The notes beneath the pieces were generated by a model. The model was not told the DNA's origin and searched no databases. It saw only the letters and a list, made by a program, of their open reading frames with translations. A program made the position numbers and the translations under genes. Source: a virus. Taken from it: a DNA stretch of 25,221 bases. Every line of letters begins with the position of its first letter. Position 1 is the first letter of the stretch. Positions 8,838 to 17,997 of the stretch are shown here, piece by piece. The stretch lies in IMG/VR virus record IMGVR_UViG_3300025127_000250, positions 1-25,221 of that record; one strand, given 5' to 3'.

Positions 8838-11800
8838 TTATCTCAATGCTAGTATTAATGGTGTAACTTCTGCTTGAATTGCCCGACTGAAATCTCTACC
8901 TCTAATTGTTGAAGTTGTTTGATCAATTTGAATTCCTTCACCAATGTCAAAATTACCTTTCTGGTCAGTAGAAGTAAATGGTATTTGTGCTCCATCTGAA
9001 GCAACAATTTCATTCGCTTTTATGGGTATTGCACCCTGCAGGGGTGTCGATCTATTTATGTCTGTGCCCGTGCCAACATATTCAAAGGAGTGAGAACTTG
9101 TTAGTATTCGACTAATTCTTTGTAATGAGAATTGATCACCAGGAAATAATTCATATGGTATAAATTCATTGAATGTAATAGTACTCAAACCAACTTTTTC
9201 TTGTCCAACTCCAACTACATCAGTTGCAGATTCAACAGTAAAGAATATTGGTGCCATGACAGCAGTTGCTATTCCAGTATTACCTTCAACAGAGACAACG
9301 ATATTTTGTGTTGGAAGATAGTTTCTTCCCTGTGCAATTACATCGATTGATGTTAGTGTACCAGTCGCATCAACTGTTGCGGTTGCTTCTGCAATAATTG
9401 ACTGTGGTCCTTTTGGTTGTTGAGTTCCATCAGCATCTAGAATTAAAACACTTGGAGGATTAATTGCACTAAAACCCGTAAGATCTGCTCCTTCTATAAA
9501 TTTAACTGATTCTAATTGTTTTAGGGGTTCTTGAAGAATACCACTCTCTGCAACATCAGGGTAATTATCTAAATCTATTTTAAAGAATAATGCCTGACCA
9601 TCAAATGCTCTTCTTGGATTATCTTCATCATCAAGAACATTAGCACAAACAACAGTATCTTGTTCTCCAGCATCTGTGCTGGTAATAAAATCTCCTGCAG
9701 GATTCGTATTACTTACGATACCTGTGAACTGTGTTGATCCTAATCCCACTGCAACTAAACCAAAATTACCAAAAGATGAGTTTGAGTTAGTTAAATCACA
9801 TTGTGCCCCTGTATCTGCATAGATTCCAATATCACAGTTAATTGTAAAGATAGAAACTAACTGTGCATATGCATCATTTGTAAGAGAAACTCCAATTCCG
9901 TTCTCGTTATATTGTGTAAATGAATCACAAACCATTGATTTGAGATCTCCACCAATTGTTGATGCTGTTGCATTATCACCATCAATCTTCATTCCAATAC
10001 TACTTGTCATGAAGTTAGTACAGTTTCTAACATATGGTGATCTCCATCTTCCACTTGGTCCTTCAGTCGCAGGACCAGGTTCTGTGTATCCACTAACCGC
10101 ACTGTCAGCACCAGCAGGAGGTGGAAATGCCACACAAGCAGAATTTGTATGATCCACTCCAACATTTGTACCACCAAAGTTTAGATTTTCAACTAGACAT
10201 CCTCTTCTTACATGAAAAATATCTTTGTTTGGATTTTGTGCTTGTATGATAACTAATCGAATATCTTCTCCTGTAACTGAAACATCAGTTCTTAAACCGA
10301 TTGGATTATTTTCAATATAAATTCCTGGTCTTACTTTAATTGTATCAGTTTCCTCTGCAATTGCAGCTGCTCCTCCAATAGTTGCCTTTGCATCACCTTC
10401 TAATAATCCACTATTCGTATCACATCCATTTTTTGATACCCATATTGTTCTTTTTGTTTGAACACCAGATGGTCTCCAAGATACACCCGTGCCAACTGAT
10501 GCTAATCGATAATCAGTTTTACAAACACCTACAACATCTGAAAATCCATTGTCATTATTAATATCTAATAATGATGACTCTAATTCTAAAGTGCCTTCTA
10601 GTTTGGTATTTTGACCAACATTCAAATTTTCCTCAATACCAACACCACCTGATTCTACTACAAGAGCACCAGTATCTTTACTAGTTGATCCTTCATTAGC
10701 ACCTATTCTTACATTACCACCGACATTTACATTTTCCTCTACTCCAACACCACCTGATTCTACTACAAGAGCACCAGTATCTTTATCGGTTGATGGAGTA
10801 TTTGCTTCTATTTTTGTTTGACCACCAACAAAAAGTTTTTTGCCAATGGCAGCACCACCAACCACCTGTAAAGCTGCTACAGCATCAGAAGCAGTTGCTT
10901 CAGTATCTTTTTCTATCTTAGTATCACCACCTACAAATAATTTTTTGACAATTCCAACACCACCATCAATTTGAACTGAACTTGATGAATTAGAACTTGT
11001 CGCATCTGCGTCATTATTAAATGTTGATTTACCATCAACATCAAGTGTGCTGTTAAGTGTGGTTGCAAGATCAACATCAAGTGTGCTGTTAAGTGTGGTT
11101 GCAAGATCAACATCAAGTGTGCTATTAAGAGTTGTAGCACCATCAACATCAAGAGTGCTATTTAATGTAGTATCCCCATCTACATCAAGAGTCTGATTAA
11201 GAGTTGTATCACCATCTACATTTAAAGTTCCGTTTACATCTAAATCAAATTGTGGATTGTCTTGATTGATACCAACCTGGGTCATTCTATAGATAGATGC
11301 ATTTGCACCACTTCCATTATATCCCCATAAATCATTTGTAAATATGGTTGATAGACCAGAACCTTCTGGAGTAGAAGTATCAGCAGCAGTTGGTCTTAGT
11401 GTATCAGTTCCCAGTCCAAGACTATTTCTTTGAACAAAATTTATGGTTGTAAATGATTGTGCAGCACCAACAGTATTATGATTTTCATCGGTTGGAAGAA
11501 ATTGTCCTTCATCTTGTATAAAAATACCTTCATCAAAACCTGGTGTGAGTGGCACCCATTTGATTCCAAGTTCATCTCTTCTTAACCAATAGTTGTTTGC
11601 ACCAGGAGAACCTGAAGAGTCATAAATGTTTCTTGATATTGCAATACTACCATCAATACCAAGTCTTAAGGTTCCTTCAGCAGCATCATCAACATTTAAT
11701 ATTCCAGATGCTAGTGGTATTGCATCTGGTTCTGTTGTTCCAATACCAACTCTGAATGTGTCAGTGCCAACACCACTAATTATATTAAAAGATGAATTAT

Positions 11801-12335
11801 TACCTGCGTGTTCAAAGATTGTTCTTGGTTGTGTGGTTCCAATACCAACTCTTCCAGAATGAGTTACATTTAATGATGTTATATCAGAACCTACTTGGAA
11901 TAATACATTTGGTGAAGTTGTTCCAACACCAACTCTACATGGATCAGAGTGAATAGTTAAGCAATCATCACCAACTTGAAATAGTGCATCTGGTTCTGTT
12001 GTACCAATACCAACACGACCAGCATATTCTCCTGTACTGATTCCTGAAAATACACTCCCATCTCCATTAGGACCAATATCTACTCTAGCTAAAAAATCAA
12101 CATTTTGACGAAATGTGGTAACCCCAGAGATATCTAATTCACCTGATATATTAAGTCGATTTAAATTAGTTTGATTATTTACTGTTAGATTTTCTACAGT
12201 TAAGTCATCAAAGTTTATATCTACATCAAGACTCTCACTTATAATCTTTCCAGCAACCTCTATATCCTTTAGAAAAAGAACCTTTTCGTTAAATTGTGCT
12301 TCGTTACCTGTAACAGTTCTTTCAAAAGGATTCAT
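8838..12335 (-). CDS. Fibre-like virion protein with tandem repeats and beta-helix domain
   Basis: An 1165-residue protein. The N-terminus (MNPFERTVTGNEAQFNEKVL) leads into a segment like a coiled or beta-stranded stalk. Four VG(I/V)GTT(E/S/Q)P modules lie in about the first 220 residues, the same family as in the 2478-aa gene. Residues about 373-432 hold 12-residue repeats of the LDVDGDTTLNST type, and about 515-570 hold a 35-residue repeat with KDTGALVVESGGVG. Residues about 627-880 look like a right-handed beta-helix of pectin-lyase type, starting RTIWVSKNGCDTNSG with PGIYIENNP. Such helices often form fibre shafts or depolymerases, but I cannot identify catalytic residues. A GRNYLPTQ element near the C-terminus resembles the GSDYFYYPP units of the gp5-like protein. 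Start ATG is two bases after the needle gene's stop. Confidence 0.75.
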   Translation of the reverse strand: MNPFERTVTGNEAQFNEKVLFLKDIEVAGKIISESLDVDINFDDLTVENLTVNNQTNLNRLNISGELDISGVTTFRQNVDFLARVDIGPNGDGSVFSGISTGEYAGRVGIGTTEPDALFQVGDDCLTIHSDPCRVGVGTTSPNVLFQVGSDITSLNVTHSGRVGIGTTQPRTIFEHAGNNSSFNIISGVGTDTFRVGIGTTEPDAIPLASGILNVDDAAEGTLRLGIDGSIAISRNIYDSSGSPGANNYWLRRDELGIKWVPLTPGFDEGIFIQDEGQFLPTDENHNTVGAAQSFTTINFVQRNSLGLGTDTLRPTAADTSTPEGSGLSTIFTNDLWGYNGSGANASIYRMTQVGINQDNPQFDLDVNGTLNVDGDTTLNQTLDVDGDTTLNSTLDVDGATTLNSTLDVDLATTLNSTLDVDLATTLNSTLDVDGKSTFNNDADATSSNSSSSVQIDGGVGIVKKLFVGGDTKIEKDTEATASDAVAALQVVGGAAIGKKLFVGGQTKIEANTPSTDKDTGALVVESGGVGVEENVNVGGNVRIGANEGSTSKDTGALVVESGGVGIEENLNVGQNTKLEGTLELESSLLDINNDNGFSDVVGVCKTDYRLASVGTGVSWRPSGVQTKRTIWVSKNGCDTNSGLLEGDAKATIGGAAAIAEETDTIKVRPGIYIENNPIGLRTDVSVTGEDIRLVIIQAQNPNKDIFHVRRGCLVENLNFGGTNVGVDHTNSACVAFPPPAGADSAVSGYTEPGPATEGPSGRWRSPYVRNCTNFMTSSIGMKIDGDNATASTIGGDLKSMVCDSFTQYNENGIGVSLTNDAYAQLVSIFTINCDIGIYADTGAQCDLTNSNSSFGNFGLVAVGLGSTQFTGIVSNTNPAGDFITSTDAGEQDTVVCANVLDDEDNPRRAFDGQALFFKIDLDNYPDVAESGILQEPLKQLESVKFIEGADLTGFSAINPPSVLILDADGTQQPKGPQSIIAEATATVDATGTLTSIDVIAQGRNYLPTQNIVVSVEGNTGIATAVMAPIFFTVESATDVVGVGQEKVGLSTITFNEFIPYELFPGDQFSLQRISRILTSSHSFEYVGTGTDINRSTPLQGAIPIKANEIVASDGAQIPFTSTDQKGNFDIGEGIQIDQTTSTIRGRDFSRAIQAEVTPLILALR
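10639..10785. repeat. Pair of identical 42-bp direct repeats
   Basis: A 42-base sequence starting ccaacaccacctgattctac occurs at 10639-10680 and identically at 10744-10785, 105 bases (35 codons) apart. It encodes the repeated KDTGALVVESGGVG segment of the 1165-aa fibre. Identity at the DNA level suggests recent duplication or gene conversion. Confidence 0.85.
11041..11220. repeat. Five tandem 36-bp repeats in the fibre gene
   Basis: Units at 11041-11076, 11077-11112, 11113-11148, 11149-11184 and 11185-11220. The first two are identical and the others diverge progressively. More degenerate units flank both ends (11005-11040, and from 11221). Each encodes a 12-residue LDVDxxTTLNST unit. The array keeps frame, so gain or loss of units would change fibre length without breaking the gene. 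Confidence 0.9.
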
Positions 12336-12337
12336 TT

Positions 12338-12940
12338 TTATTGTTCCCGATTGTTGATATTTGGTTCATCACCAATTCCAGGCACCACTCCTTTTTGTAA
12401 GAATTTATCACCAGTTGGTGGACTTTGGAGATAATCAGAACCAACTTGAGTTGGTTTATATATCCTTTCAATCCATGATCCTATACTATGAACCAAATTT
12501 CCAAGAAGTGCACTTGCATCTGCCTTTATTGCCTTTAATAATATTCTTTGTCCAGCAGTTATTGTTACGTTTCTGCCAGCTTTAATGTTAATATCTTCAT
12601 CTGCCTGAATTGAAACATTATTACCTCTAATTTTTATCTGACCATTTTCTAAGACTGTGATTGTAATATTACCTTTCGCAGATTCTATTTTTATTGTGTC
12701 ATCTGTCTGTGTATTCTTTGATCCTGCAACAACTTCTATACCTCTTTCATTATGAAGTCGATATAAACCAGATTCACTTAATGCACAAAACTGTCTATCT
12801 TCATTATCAGTTACACCATACATGATGTACGCATTGTAACCATCATCTCCCATTTGAGGATTATTGACATCGATTCTAAATTTAGAACCTCGACTATCAA
12901 TATCTCTTGCTTCCCAGTTTTGATTAGGTCTTTCAGCCAT
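12338..12940 (-). CDS. Small beta-helical needle/spike protein (gp5 C-terminal-like)
   Basis: A 200-residue protein whose middle (about 85-145) is a run of short beta repeats, for example TIKIESAKGNITITVLENG then IKAGRNVTITAGQRILLKA. This resembles the triple-stranded beta-helix of T4 gp5 and VgrG spikes. The N-terminal part (NWEARDIDSRGSKFRIDVNN) may cap or dock it. Its ATG overlaps the stop of the gp5-like gene by one base (TAATG), so the two are translationally coupled. In T4 the OB domain, lysozyme and needle are one polypeptide; here the needle seems to be a separate gene. A membrane-piercing role is inferred from family and neighbourhood. Confidence 0.65.
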   Translation of the reverse strand: MAERPNQNWEARDIDSRGSKFRIDVNNPQMGDDGYNAYIMYGVTDNEDRQFCALSESGLYRLHNERGIEVVAGSKNTQTDDTIKIESAKGNITITVLENGQIKIRGNNVSIQADEDINIKAGRNVTITAGQRILLKAIKADASALLGNLVHSIGSWIERIYKPTQVGSDYLQSPPTGDKFLQKGVVPGIGDEPNINNREQ

Positions 12941-15282
12941 TAGTAACCTCCTCCATATCCTCCACCTCCAGAGGGTGGACTACTTGGTGGACTTGGTGGA
13001 CTTGGTGGACTTGGTGGTGTTGATGATGAAGTATCAGGCATTTGAGTTGGTGTTGTGGTAGGAGTAACTGTTGGTTGACTTTGTACTGCTGGTGAACTTG
13101 TTGTAATACCAGTATTAATTGTAGAACTTGTCTGTAAACTTTCGTCTAAAGTATCATATATTATTTCATGTTCGTAATTTACATGAACTGCACCAACCAT
13201 TTTAACTCCTTTGGTTGGATGTACATGGAAAGGTCCATAGTATGGTTTTCCATTTACATATCCGATTATGTTTGTATCTGGACCGACACAATCAATAATC
13301 TGAATTATTTCTCCCTGTGGTGTGGTTGGCAGTCTACCAATTATTGGTTTGATGAATGCACCCGACCCAGTGGAAGAAGTCACACTAATCTTAGGTAGAT
13401 CAGTTATTTCAACACTATTTATTGGGATTGCAGATATTATTTCTCCGTTGTTAATTGTTAAACTATATTCAGTATTTCCATCAGTTGCAACAGCATCCAC
13501 ATAGTCACTTCCTCCACTAACTATTTGTGTTGCAATTACTCCCATTGGAATTTGATCAGAATTAATTGCATCATCATTGTTACTTACAACAGGATAATTT
13601 TCACCCTCAGAAATCATAGTAACTCCAGTGATTTGTCCGTACGTTGCTGATAATGGATTCCAATCTATTATTGCTCTTCCAACAGCACCATATCCATTTG
13701 AACAAGGATCATCAAAAGAAACAGCAGGTGGATAATAGAAGTAATCAGATCCTGGATCTTCAATCTCAACACCAATTATACTTGCTGTTCTTGAAAAATC
13801 GGCAGTTACTTCTGACAATCCCTCTGTATTATCTACAAATTTACCGAGTATTGCTCTACCAAATCCTCCACTTCCACTTCCACCAAAGAAACTCACAGTT
13901 GGAGGACCACAGAAACTTGGTGTTGAACAATCTGGTCTGGGGAATGATGAAGTATTTTCATTCATATTTTTGGTCACATTATCATATGTTTCTTGAAAAT
14001 TAAATTGTTTTGTCAAACCTTTTCCAATAGTCCATTTTTTGACTTGACCAACACAATTTGAATCTGATTGATTACAATCAAGAAGATTACCAACAGATTT
14101 AAATGTATCTGAAGACGAACCTAAAATATCTTTTACAACAGTTCCAGCAGCAACTATTTTGTCAAGTGCTGCCAAAGGTGCGTCTAGTCCCTCTGAAATT
14201 TTATTATTAATAGTGCTTAAAAGAGATCCAGCAAATTGTTCTGTAATACATGCTCCTGTATTTACAACTTCTGTAAGTGCTTCCTCTATCAAACCTCGAA
14301 CCGTGTCAGTCAATCCATTCGCAACTTTAGATCCCAAACAGTCTAATTGATCTTGAAGTCCTTTAATTGGATTTATTTGCCCTTTCTGTGCATCAATTCC
14401 TTTTATTGTGGCAAGAGAATTAGCAATTGATGCACTCTTTCCTTGTGCAATTTGAAGAGCAAACTCTTTAGCATATTCTGTTTGATACAGTCTTTCAAGT
14501 CCTCCTTGTAAATTAGGAATTAAATTTGTATACAAAGATTCCATTGATGCGGTTATTGGAGCATTCGATAATTTTTTTATTTTTTCAGTCGCACTCGCCA
14601 CGTTCTGTAGTAAATTAGTTCCATCACCAACTGTCGCAAATAAATTATCCAAAGTTCCAGATACACTTCCCAGAAAATTATCCGCACAAGCATCTGCTGG
14701 TATTTCAACTAAACCAAAAGTGCTTGATATCGGAATTTCTTTTAATTTATCTTTTGGTTTACTTTGATTGATTTTATCAATTGTTTTTTTATCAGTTGTT
14801 CTTGGAGATTTTTGTGCTTCATCATCTGCTTCATTTGCTTCTGATGCTGCAACAGTATTGTTTGGAACTGGAATATTACCAGTATATCCTGTAAAAGGAA
14901 CAAAAGACTCTGATGGTGCATTTGAAGGAACTTGTTTTGTTCTACCAAAAGCACCCATTATAACTGGAATTTGACCATTGTCTCCATCTAAGAAGAATCC
15001 CATCACAACGTCGCCAGGTCTTATCTTTACACTTGAAGCGAAGTTTGCACCTCCAGTTCCTGAGGTTGGTGGTAATAAAACACTTGCCCATGGTAGTTCT
15101 GCATCAGGAAGATCACCTTTGTTATATGGGTGATATCCTAAAATTCTAACCTTATATCTATTTCCCCATCCTTTTTTATTAGCTTGATCGAACCATGATG
15201 TTACGGGTGGAATTTGACCAATCCACCACCTAAAACCATCTCTTCCTATAAAATTACTTTTTAACAGTGACTCTTCTATCAT
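12940..15282 (-). CDS. 5: gp5-like baseplate hub / spike-base protein
   Basis: A 780-residue protein with an N-terminal OB-fold domain like T4 gp5 (about residues 10-130: WWIGQIPPVTSWFD, NRYKVRILGYHPYNKGDLPD, LPWASVLLPPTSGTGGA, GFFLDGDNGQIPVIMGAFGR). Residues about 190-430 are mainly helical. Residues about 470-670 contain Gly/Pro-rich beta units such as DPGSDYFYYPPAVSF. Near 690 lies GPFHVHPTKGVKMVGAVH, a motif I associate with marine T4-like gp5 proteins. The C-terminus is a low-complexity PPSPPSPPSPPS then GGGGYGGGY tail. I see no T4 lysozyme-like segment. It lies next to the gp27-like gene (3-base gap), its expected partner in the hub. Confidence is high for the OB domain and low for the rest. 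Confidence 0.75.
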   Translation of the reverse strand: MIEESLLKSNFIGRDGFRWWIGQIPPVTSWFDQANKKGWGNRYKVRILGYHPYNKGDLPDAELPWASVLLPPTSGTGGANFASSVKIRPGDVVMGFFLDGDNGQIPVIMGAFGRTKQVPSNAPSESFVPFTGYTGNIPVPNNTVAASEANEADDEAQKSPRTTDKKTIDKINQSKPKDKLKEIPISSTFGLVEIPADACADNFLGSVSGTLDNLFATVGDGTNLLQNVASATEKIKKLSNAPITASMESLYTNLIPNLQGGLERLYQTEYAKEFALQIAQGKSASIANSLATIKGIDAQKGQINPIKGLQDQLDCLGSKVANGLTDTVRGLIEEALTEVVNTGACITEQFAGSLLSTINNKISEGLDAPLAALDKIVAAGTVVKDILGSSSDTFKSVGNLLDCNQSDSNCVGQVKKWTIGKGLTKQFNFQETYDNVTKNMNENTSSFPRPDCSTPSFCGPPTVSFFGGSGSGGFGRAILGKFVDNTEGLSEVTADFSRTASIIGVEIEDPGSDYFYYPPAVSFDDPCSNGYGAVGRAIIDWNPLSATYGQITGVTMISEGENYPVVSNNDDAINSDQIPMGVIATQIVSGGSDYVDAVATDGNTEYSLTINNGEIISAIPINSVEITDLPKISVTSSTGSGAFIKPIIGRLPTTPQGEIIQIIDCVGPDTNIIGYVNGKPYYGPFHVHPTKGVKMVGAVHVNYEHEIIYDTLDESLQTSSTINTGITTSSPAVQSQPTVTPTTTPTQMPDTSSSTPPSPPSPPSPPSSPPSGGGGYGGGY
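12982..13017. repeat. Four perfect 9-bp tandem repeats
   Basis: The unit acttggtgg is repeated four times without a mismatch. It encodes the PPS repeats of the gp5-like protein's C-terminal tail. The array is in frame, so slippage would change tail length only. Confidence 0.9.
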
Positions 15283-15285
15283 TTT

Positions 15286-16632
15286 TTAACCGCCGTAAAA
15301 TCCAAATGAATCTCTAACTATTTTCATAGAAGTATATGAACCGTCTGGATCAAAATGATGACATAACTCCTTTATTATATATTTACCACTTATATCAGGA
15401 TCCAATTCACTTGAATCTTCTCTTGATATTTTTGGAAATTCACATGTAATTACATTACCAGCTCTCAAATCAGTGTTGCAAGGAATCAACATACTGATTG
15501 TTTGTGTAAGTAAAACATTATATCTCATCGTAGATTGTGCTTGATACTTACTAGCATCAGCATTGACATTTCTTGATATACCACGATCAAGTGTTCCAAC
15601 ATCTAAGATACCAGTGAATATTCGAGTTGGAAGATCATCTAAAGTTCTTTCTGCTTCATCTGATATTTTAGGAAGTTCAATCTCCCTTGCTCCAAGTTTT
15701 TTAACATCAGATTTTTGAAATTTAAACTTACCTTGCTCTGGTGTAGTAAATCTAAAATTTAATGGGTTAAAGAAAAGTTGTTGACTTGAATATGTTCCTA
15801 ATCTTAATTTTTTCAATAAATCTTGATTTTTATCAACAGAGTATTTTATGATTCTAAAATCATTATTTCGATCAACAGAACTCTTATTTACTTCTGTATA
15901 AACATATGTTGCTACAGATTCTTGCTCAATCATGTCATCAATTGATCTAAATTGAAAACCATCTTGAGTCTGATAAAATAAGAATCCTGCAGTTTTATCT
16001 CCAGATTTTGATGGTACTGATTTAGATGCTAACCATACAAGAACGGAAAATGGTTTTTTAAGATTGCCAATAAAATTATACTTGTTACTTGTAGGATCAA
16101 CTTTTATACGAAGTGGATCAATTTTTAAGGTTTCTTGTAGAATTTTCTTTACTGATGTGGATATCGAACCTGTATACTTTCGAATTACTCTAGCAGTTTC
16201 ATTTGTAATTGCCTCTCTTGAAACAAAATTAAGTAGAAAACTTTCTCTTTGAGTTTCCGCAATAACATCAGTAATACTTGAAACATAAAGATATTTCATC
16301 GGATCACTTGAAAAATTAATTCCCTTCTTGTCCTCACCATTATATGATTTACCCCTATCAAGTATTTTTAAGATAAGTCTTTCACCACCTCTTAAGGGAA
16401 GACCACCATATATTGATTGTTTTGCACCATCAACTTTACTTGAATCTGTTTTATCTTTTGGTGACATTGAATCACCAGTGTTAATTACCCTAATCTTAGC
16501 AGTAATTGTAGGTGAGAATATATCTTCATAGTAATCAACAGAAACTGCACCTAATCTAAGATCAGCAGTTCTCTCCTGATCGTTTGACTCAAGTGTTATT
16601 ATTTCATATTGTGCTGGATTTGTTGCTGACAT
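15286..16632 (-). CDS. 27: gp27-like baseplate hub protein
   Basis: A 448-residue protein (T4 gp27 is about 390). It begins with YEIITLESNDQERTADLRLG, then DYYEDIFSPTITAKIRV, and has SITDVIAETQRESFLLNFVS and KKPFSVLVWLASKSVPSK. These fit the tube-like hub domains of the gp27 / VgrG-N / GpD family. It should form the trimeric hub connecting the tube to the gp5 spike. The neighbouring gp5-like gene three bases downstream supports this. The ATG overlaps the stop of the preceding gene by one base (TAATG). Identification is from overall pattern and context, not a catalytic motif. Confidence 0.65.
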   Translation of the reverse strand: MSATNPAQYEIITLESNDQERTADLRLGAVSVDYYEDIFSPTITAKIRVINTGDSMSPKDKTDSSKVDGAKQSIYGGLPLRGGERLILKILDRGKSYNGEDKKGINFSSDPMKYLYVSSITDVIAETQRESFLLNFVSREAITNETARVIRKYTGSISTSVKKILQETLKIDPLRIKVDPTSNKYNFIGNLKKPFSVLVWLASKSVPSKSGDKTAGFLFYQTQDGFQFRSIDDMIEQESVATYVYTEVNKSSVDRNNDFRIIKYSVDKNQDLLKKLRLGTYSSQQLFFNPLNFRFTTPEQGKFKFQKSDVKKLGAREIELPKISDEAERTLDDLPTRIFTGILDVGTLDRGISRNVNADASKYQAQSTMRYNVLLTQTISMLIPCNTDLRAGNVITCEFPKISREDSSELDPDISGKYIIKELCHHFDPDGSYTSMKIVRDSFGFYGG

Positions 16633-17996
16633 TATGTGTACGCTAAATTTGATAAAAATTGTTGTTCTATCATAGTATTTACTGAGTCATTCTTTAACAT
16701 CAAAATCTTAGTGCTTGCACTAGGTGTTGATGATGCCATAGATTGATCCTGATCAATAACCACTATTTTTTGTTTCTTTTTATTAGGAGTTAAATTTGAT
16801 ACTGATTGGTTATCAGGTGTAACAGATTTAATAGATTCAGATTTCATAACTGAACTTTTCATCTTAGTTTGATATGCCTCTTTTGCTGCTTTAATTTCTC
16901 TAAAGTCAGTTGTTTTAGATCCATCTTCTTTTATGATAGTAATTTTACCACTACCAGATGATCCTGACAACTCAGGGACATCTTTTTCATCCTTTAATTT
17001 CATCGGTGTTTTTGGTGCCGATCCACTCTTAATGTCAATAACTTTTTCTTTCTTCTCTGTTGGTATTTTTTGTTCTGTTGGGGTAGAAACTCCTTTTCCT
17101 TCAGTTCCAACTTTCGCAATTTCTTTTTTAGCTTTGTCTATCGCAACATCAAAAGTTTCTTTTCCTTTTGAAATTTCAGATCCAACTTTATCTAAAGTTC
17201 CTTTAATGCCTTTTACATCAGTTGGTTCCTCTGGTTTTTGTGGTTTACCTTCTTCCAACTTACCATCTTTTGCAATTTTCTTTGGATCCTCCTGTTCTTT
17301 CTTTTTAAGTAATCCAAGACCACCCTTAATTTTCTTTAGTATATTTCCAAATGCATTCTTGATGCCATCAAATTTTTCTCTAATGAAATCACCAATTTTT
17401 GAAATATCAAATGATTTTATTGTGTTAAATGCATTTGAGATGGCACCTCCTATTTTTTTGAAGAAATCACCAATACCAGTGAAGAAATCTTTTATTGACT
17501 GACCTATATTTTGAATCGATTTAATAACTTTTTTAATAAAATTAACAAGTTTTAATCCTGTATTTACTAACCACCCAATCAAAATAGTTGAAAGAAAATC
17601 AATTATTTTACCTAAAATTCCTCCTGGTTTTTTAAGTTTCATTTCTGGATTTGGTTTTTCATTTGAGTCTTTGTTTCCCTCCAACAATTTTTCTCTTTCT
17701 TTTCTTCTTCTCTCCTCTGCCTCCTTCGCACGTCTTTTTTTATCTTTCATAAACTTATCTTTATCAATTTTTTTACTTTTCGACGTATTTGTCTTCACTT
17801 TTTTCATAGTCACTCTTGATTTTTTAACTATTGCTCCTCCTTTCTTAGCAATTGCACCACCAGATCTCATACCCACTCTGGCAATAGATCCACCCATTTT
17901 CAAACTACTTTTTATGGCGACTTTTGCCCCTACTTTGGCACCAACTAATGCCCCCTTTACTAATCCTCCTGCGATAGCTGCTAATGGTGCTGGCAT
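16632..17996 (-). CDS. Tape-measure-like, basic amphipathic tail protein
   Basis: A 454-residue, very lysine-rich protein. The N-terminus (LAAIAGGLVKGALVGAKVGA) is small-residue amphipathic. Residues about 50-110 are highly charged and likely coiled coil (RRAKEAEERRRKEREK). Residues about 124-235 alternate hydrophobic and basic helices (GGILGKIIDFLSTILIGWLV, then FIKKVIKSIQNIG and DFFKKIGGAI). The C-terminal half is low-complexity Lys/Glu/Pro/Ser. This resembles tape-measure or tail-lumen proteins such as T4 gp29. Its hydrophobic core resembles that of the next upstream gene, suggesting paralogy. It lies one base after the upstream stop. Which of the two is the true gp29 equivalent is unclear. 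Confidence 0.5.
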   Translation of the reverse strand: MPAPLAAIAGGLVKGALVGAKVGAKVAIKSSLKMGGSIARVGMRSGGAIAKKGGAIVKKSRVTMKKVKTNTSKSKKIDKDKFMKDKKRRAKEAEERRRKEREKLLEGNKDSNEKPNPEMKLKKPGGILGKIIDFLSTILIGWLVNTGLKLVNFIKKVIKSIQNIGQSIKDFFTGIGDFFKKIGGAISNAFNTIKSFDISKIGDFIREKFDGIKNAFGNILKKIKGGLGLLKKKEQEDPKKIAKDGKLEEGKPQKPEEPTDVKGIKGTLDKVGSEISKGKETFDVAIDKAKKEIAKVGTEGKGVSTPTEQKIPTEKKEKVIDIKSGSAPKTPMKLKDEKDVPELSGSSGSGKITIIKEDGSKTTDFREIKAAKEAYQTKMKSSVMKSESIKSVTPDNQSVSNLTPNKKKQKIVVIDQDQSMASSTPSASTKILMLKNDSVNTMIEQQFLSNLAYT

Positions 17997-17997
17997 T

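Noticed and set aside
10437-11005. Depolymerase activity for the beta-helix of the 1165-aa fibre
   Set aside because: The fold pattern is suggestive, but no catalytic residues could be identified; kept as a structural beta-helix only.
11041-11220. 36-bp repeats as a CRISPR array
   Set aside because: Units are directly adjacent without spacers and translate in frame as fibre repeats.
16933-17502. 189-aa plus-strand open frame opposite the tape-measure-like gene
   Set aside because: Phe/Ser/Pro-rich antisense shadow of a Lys-rich coding strand, with no ribosome site, and inside a tightly packed minus-strand operon.
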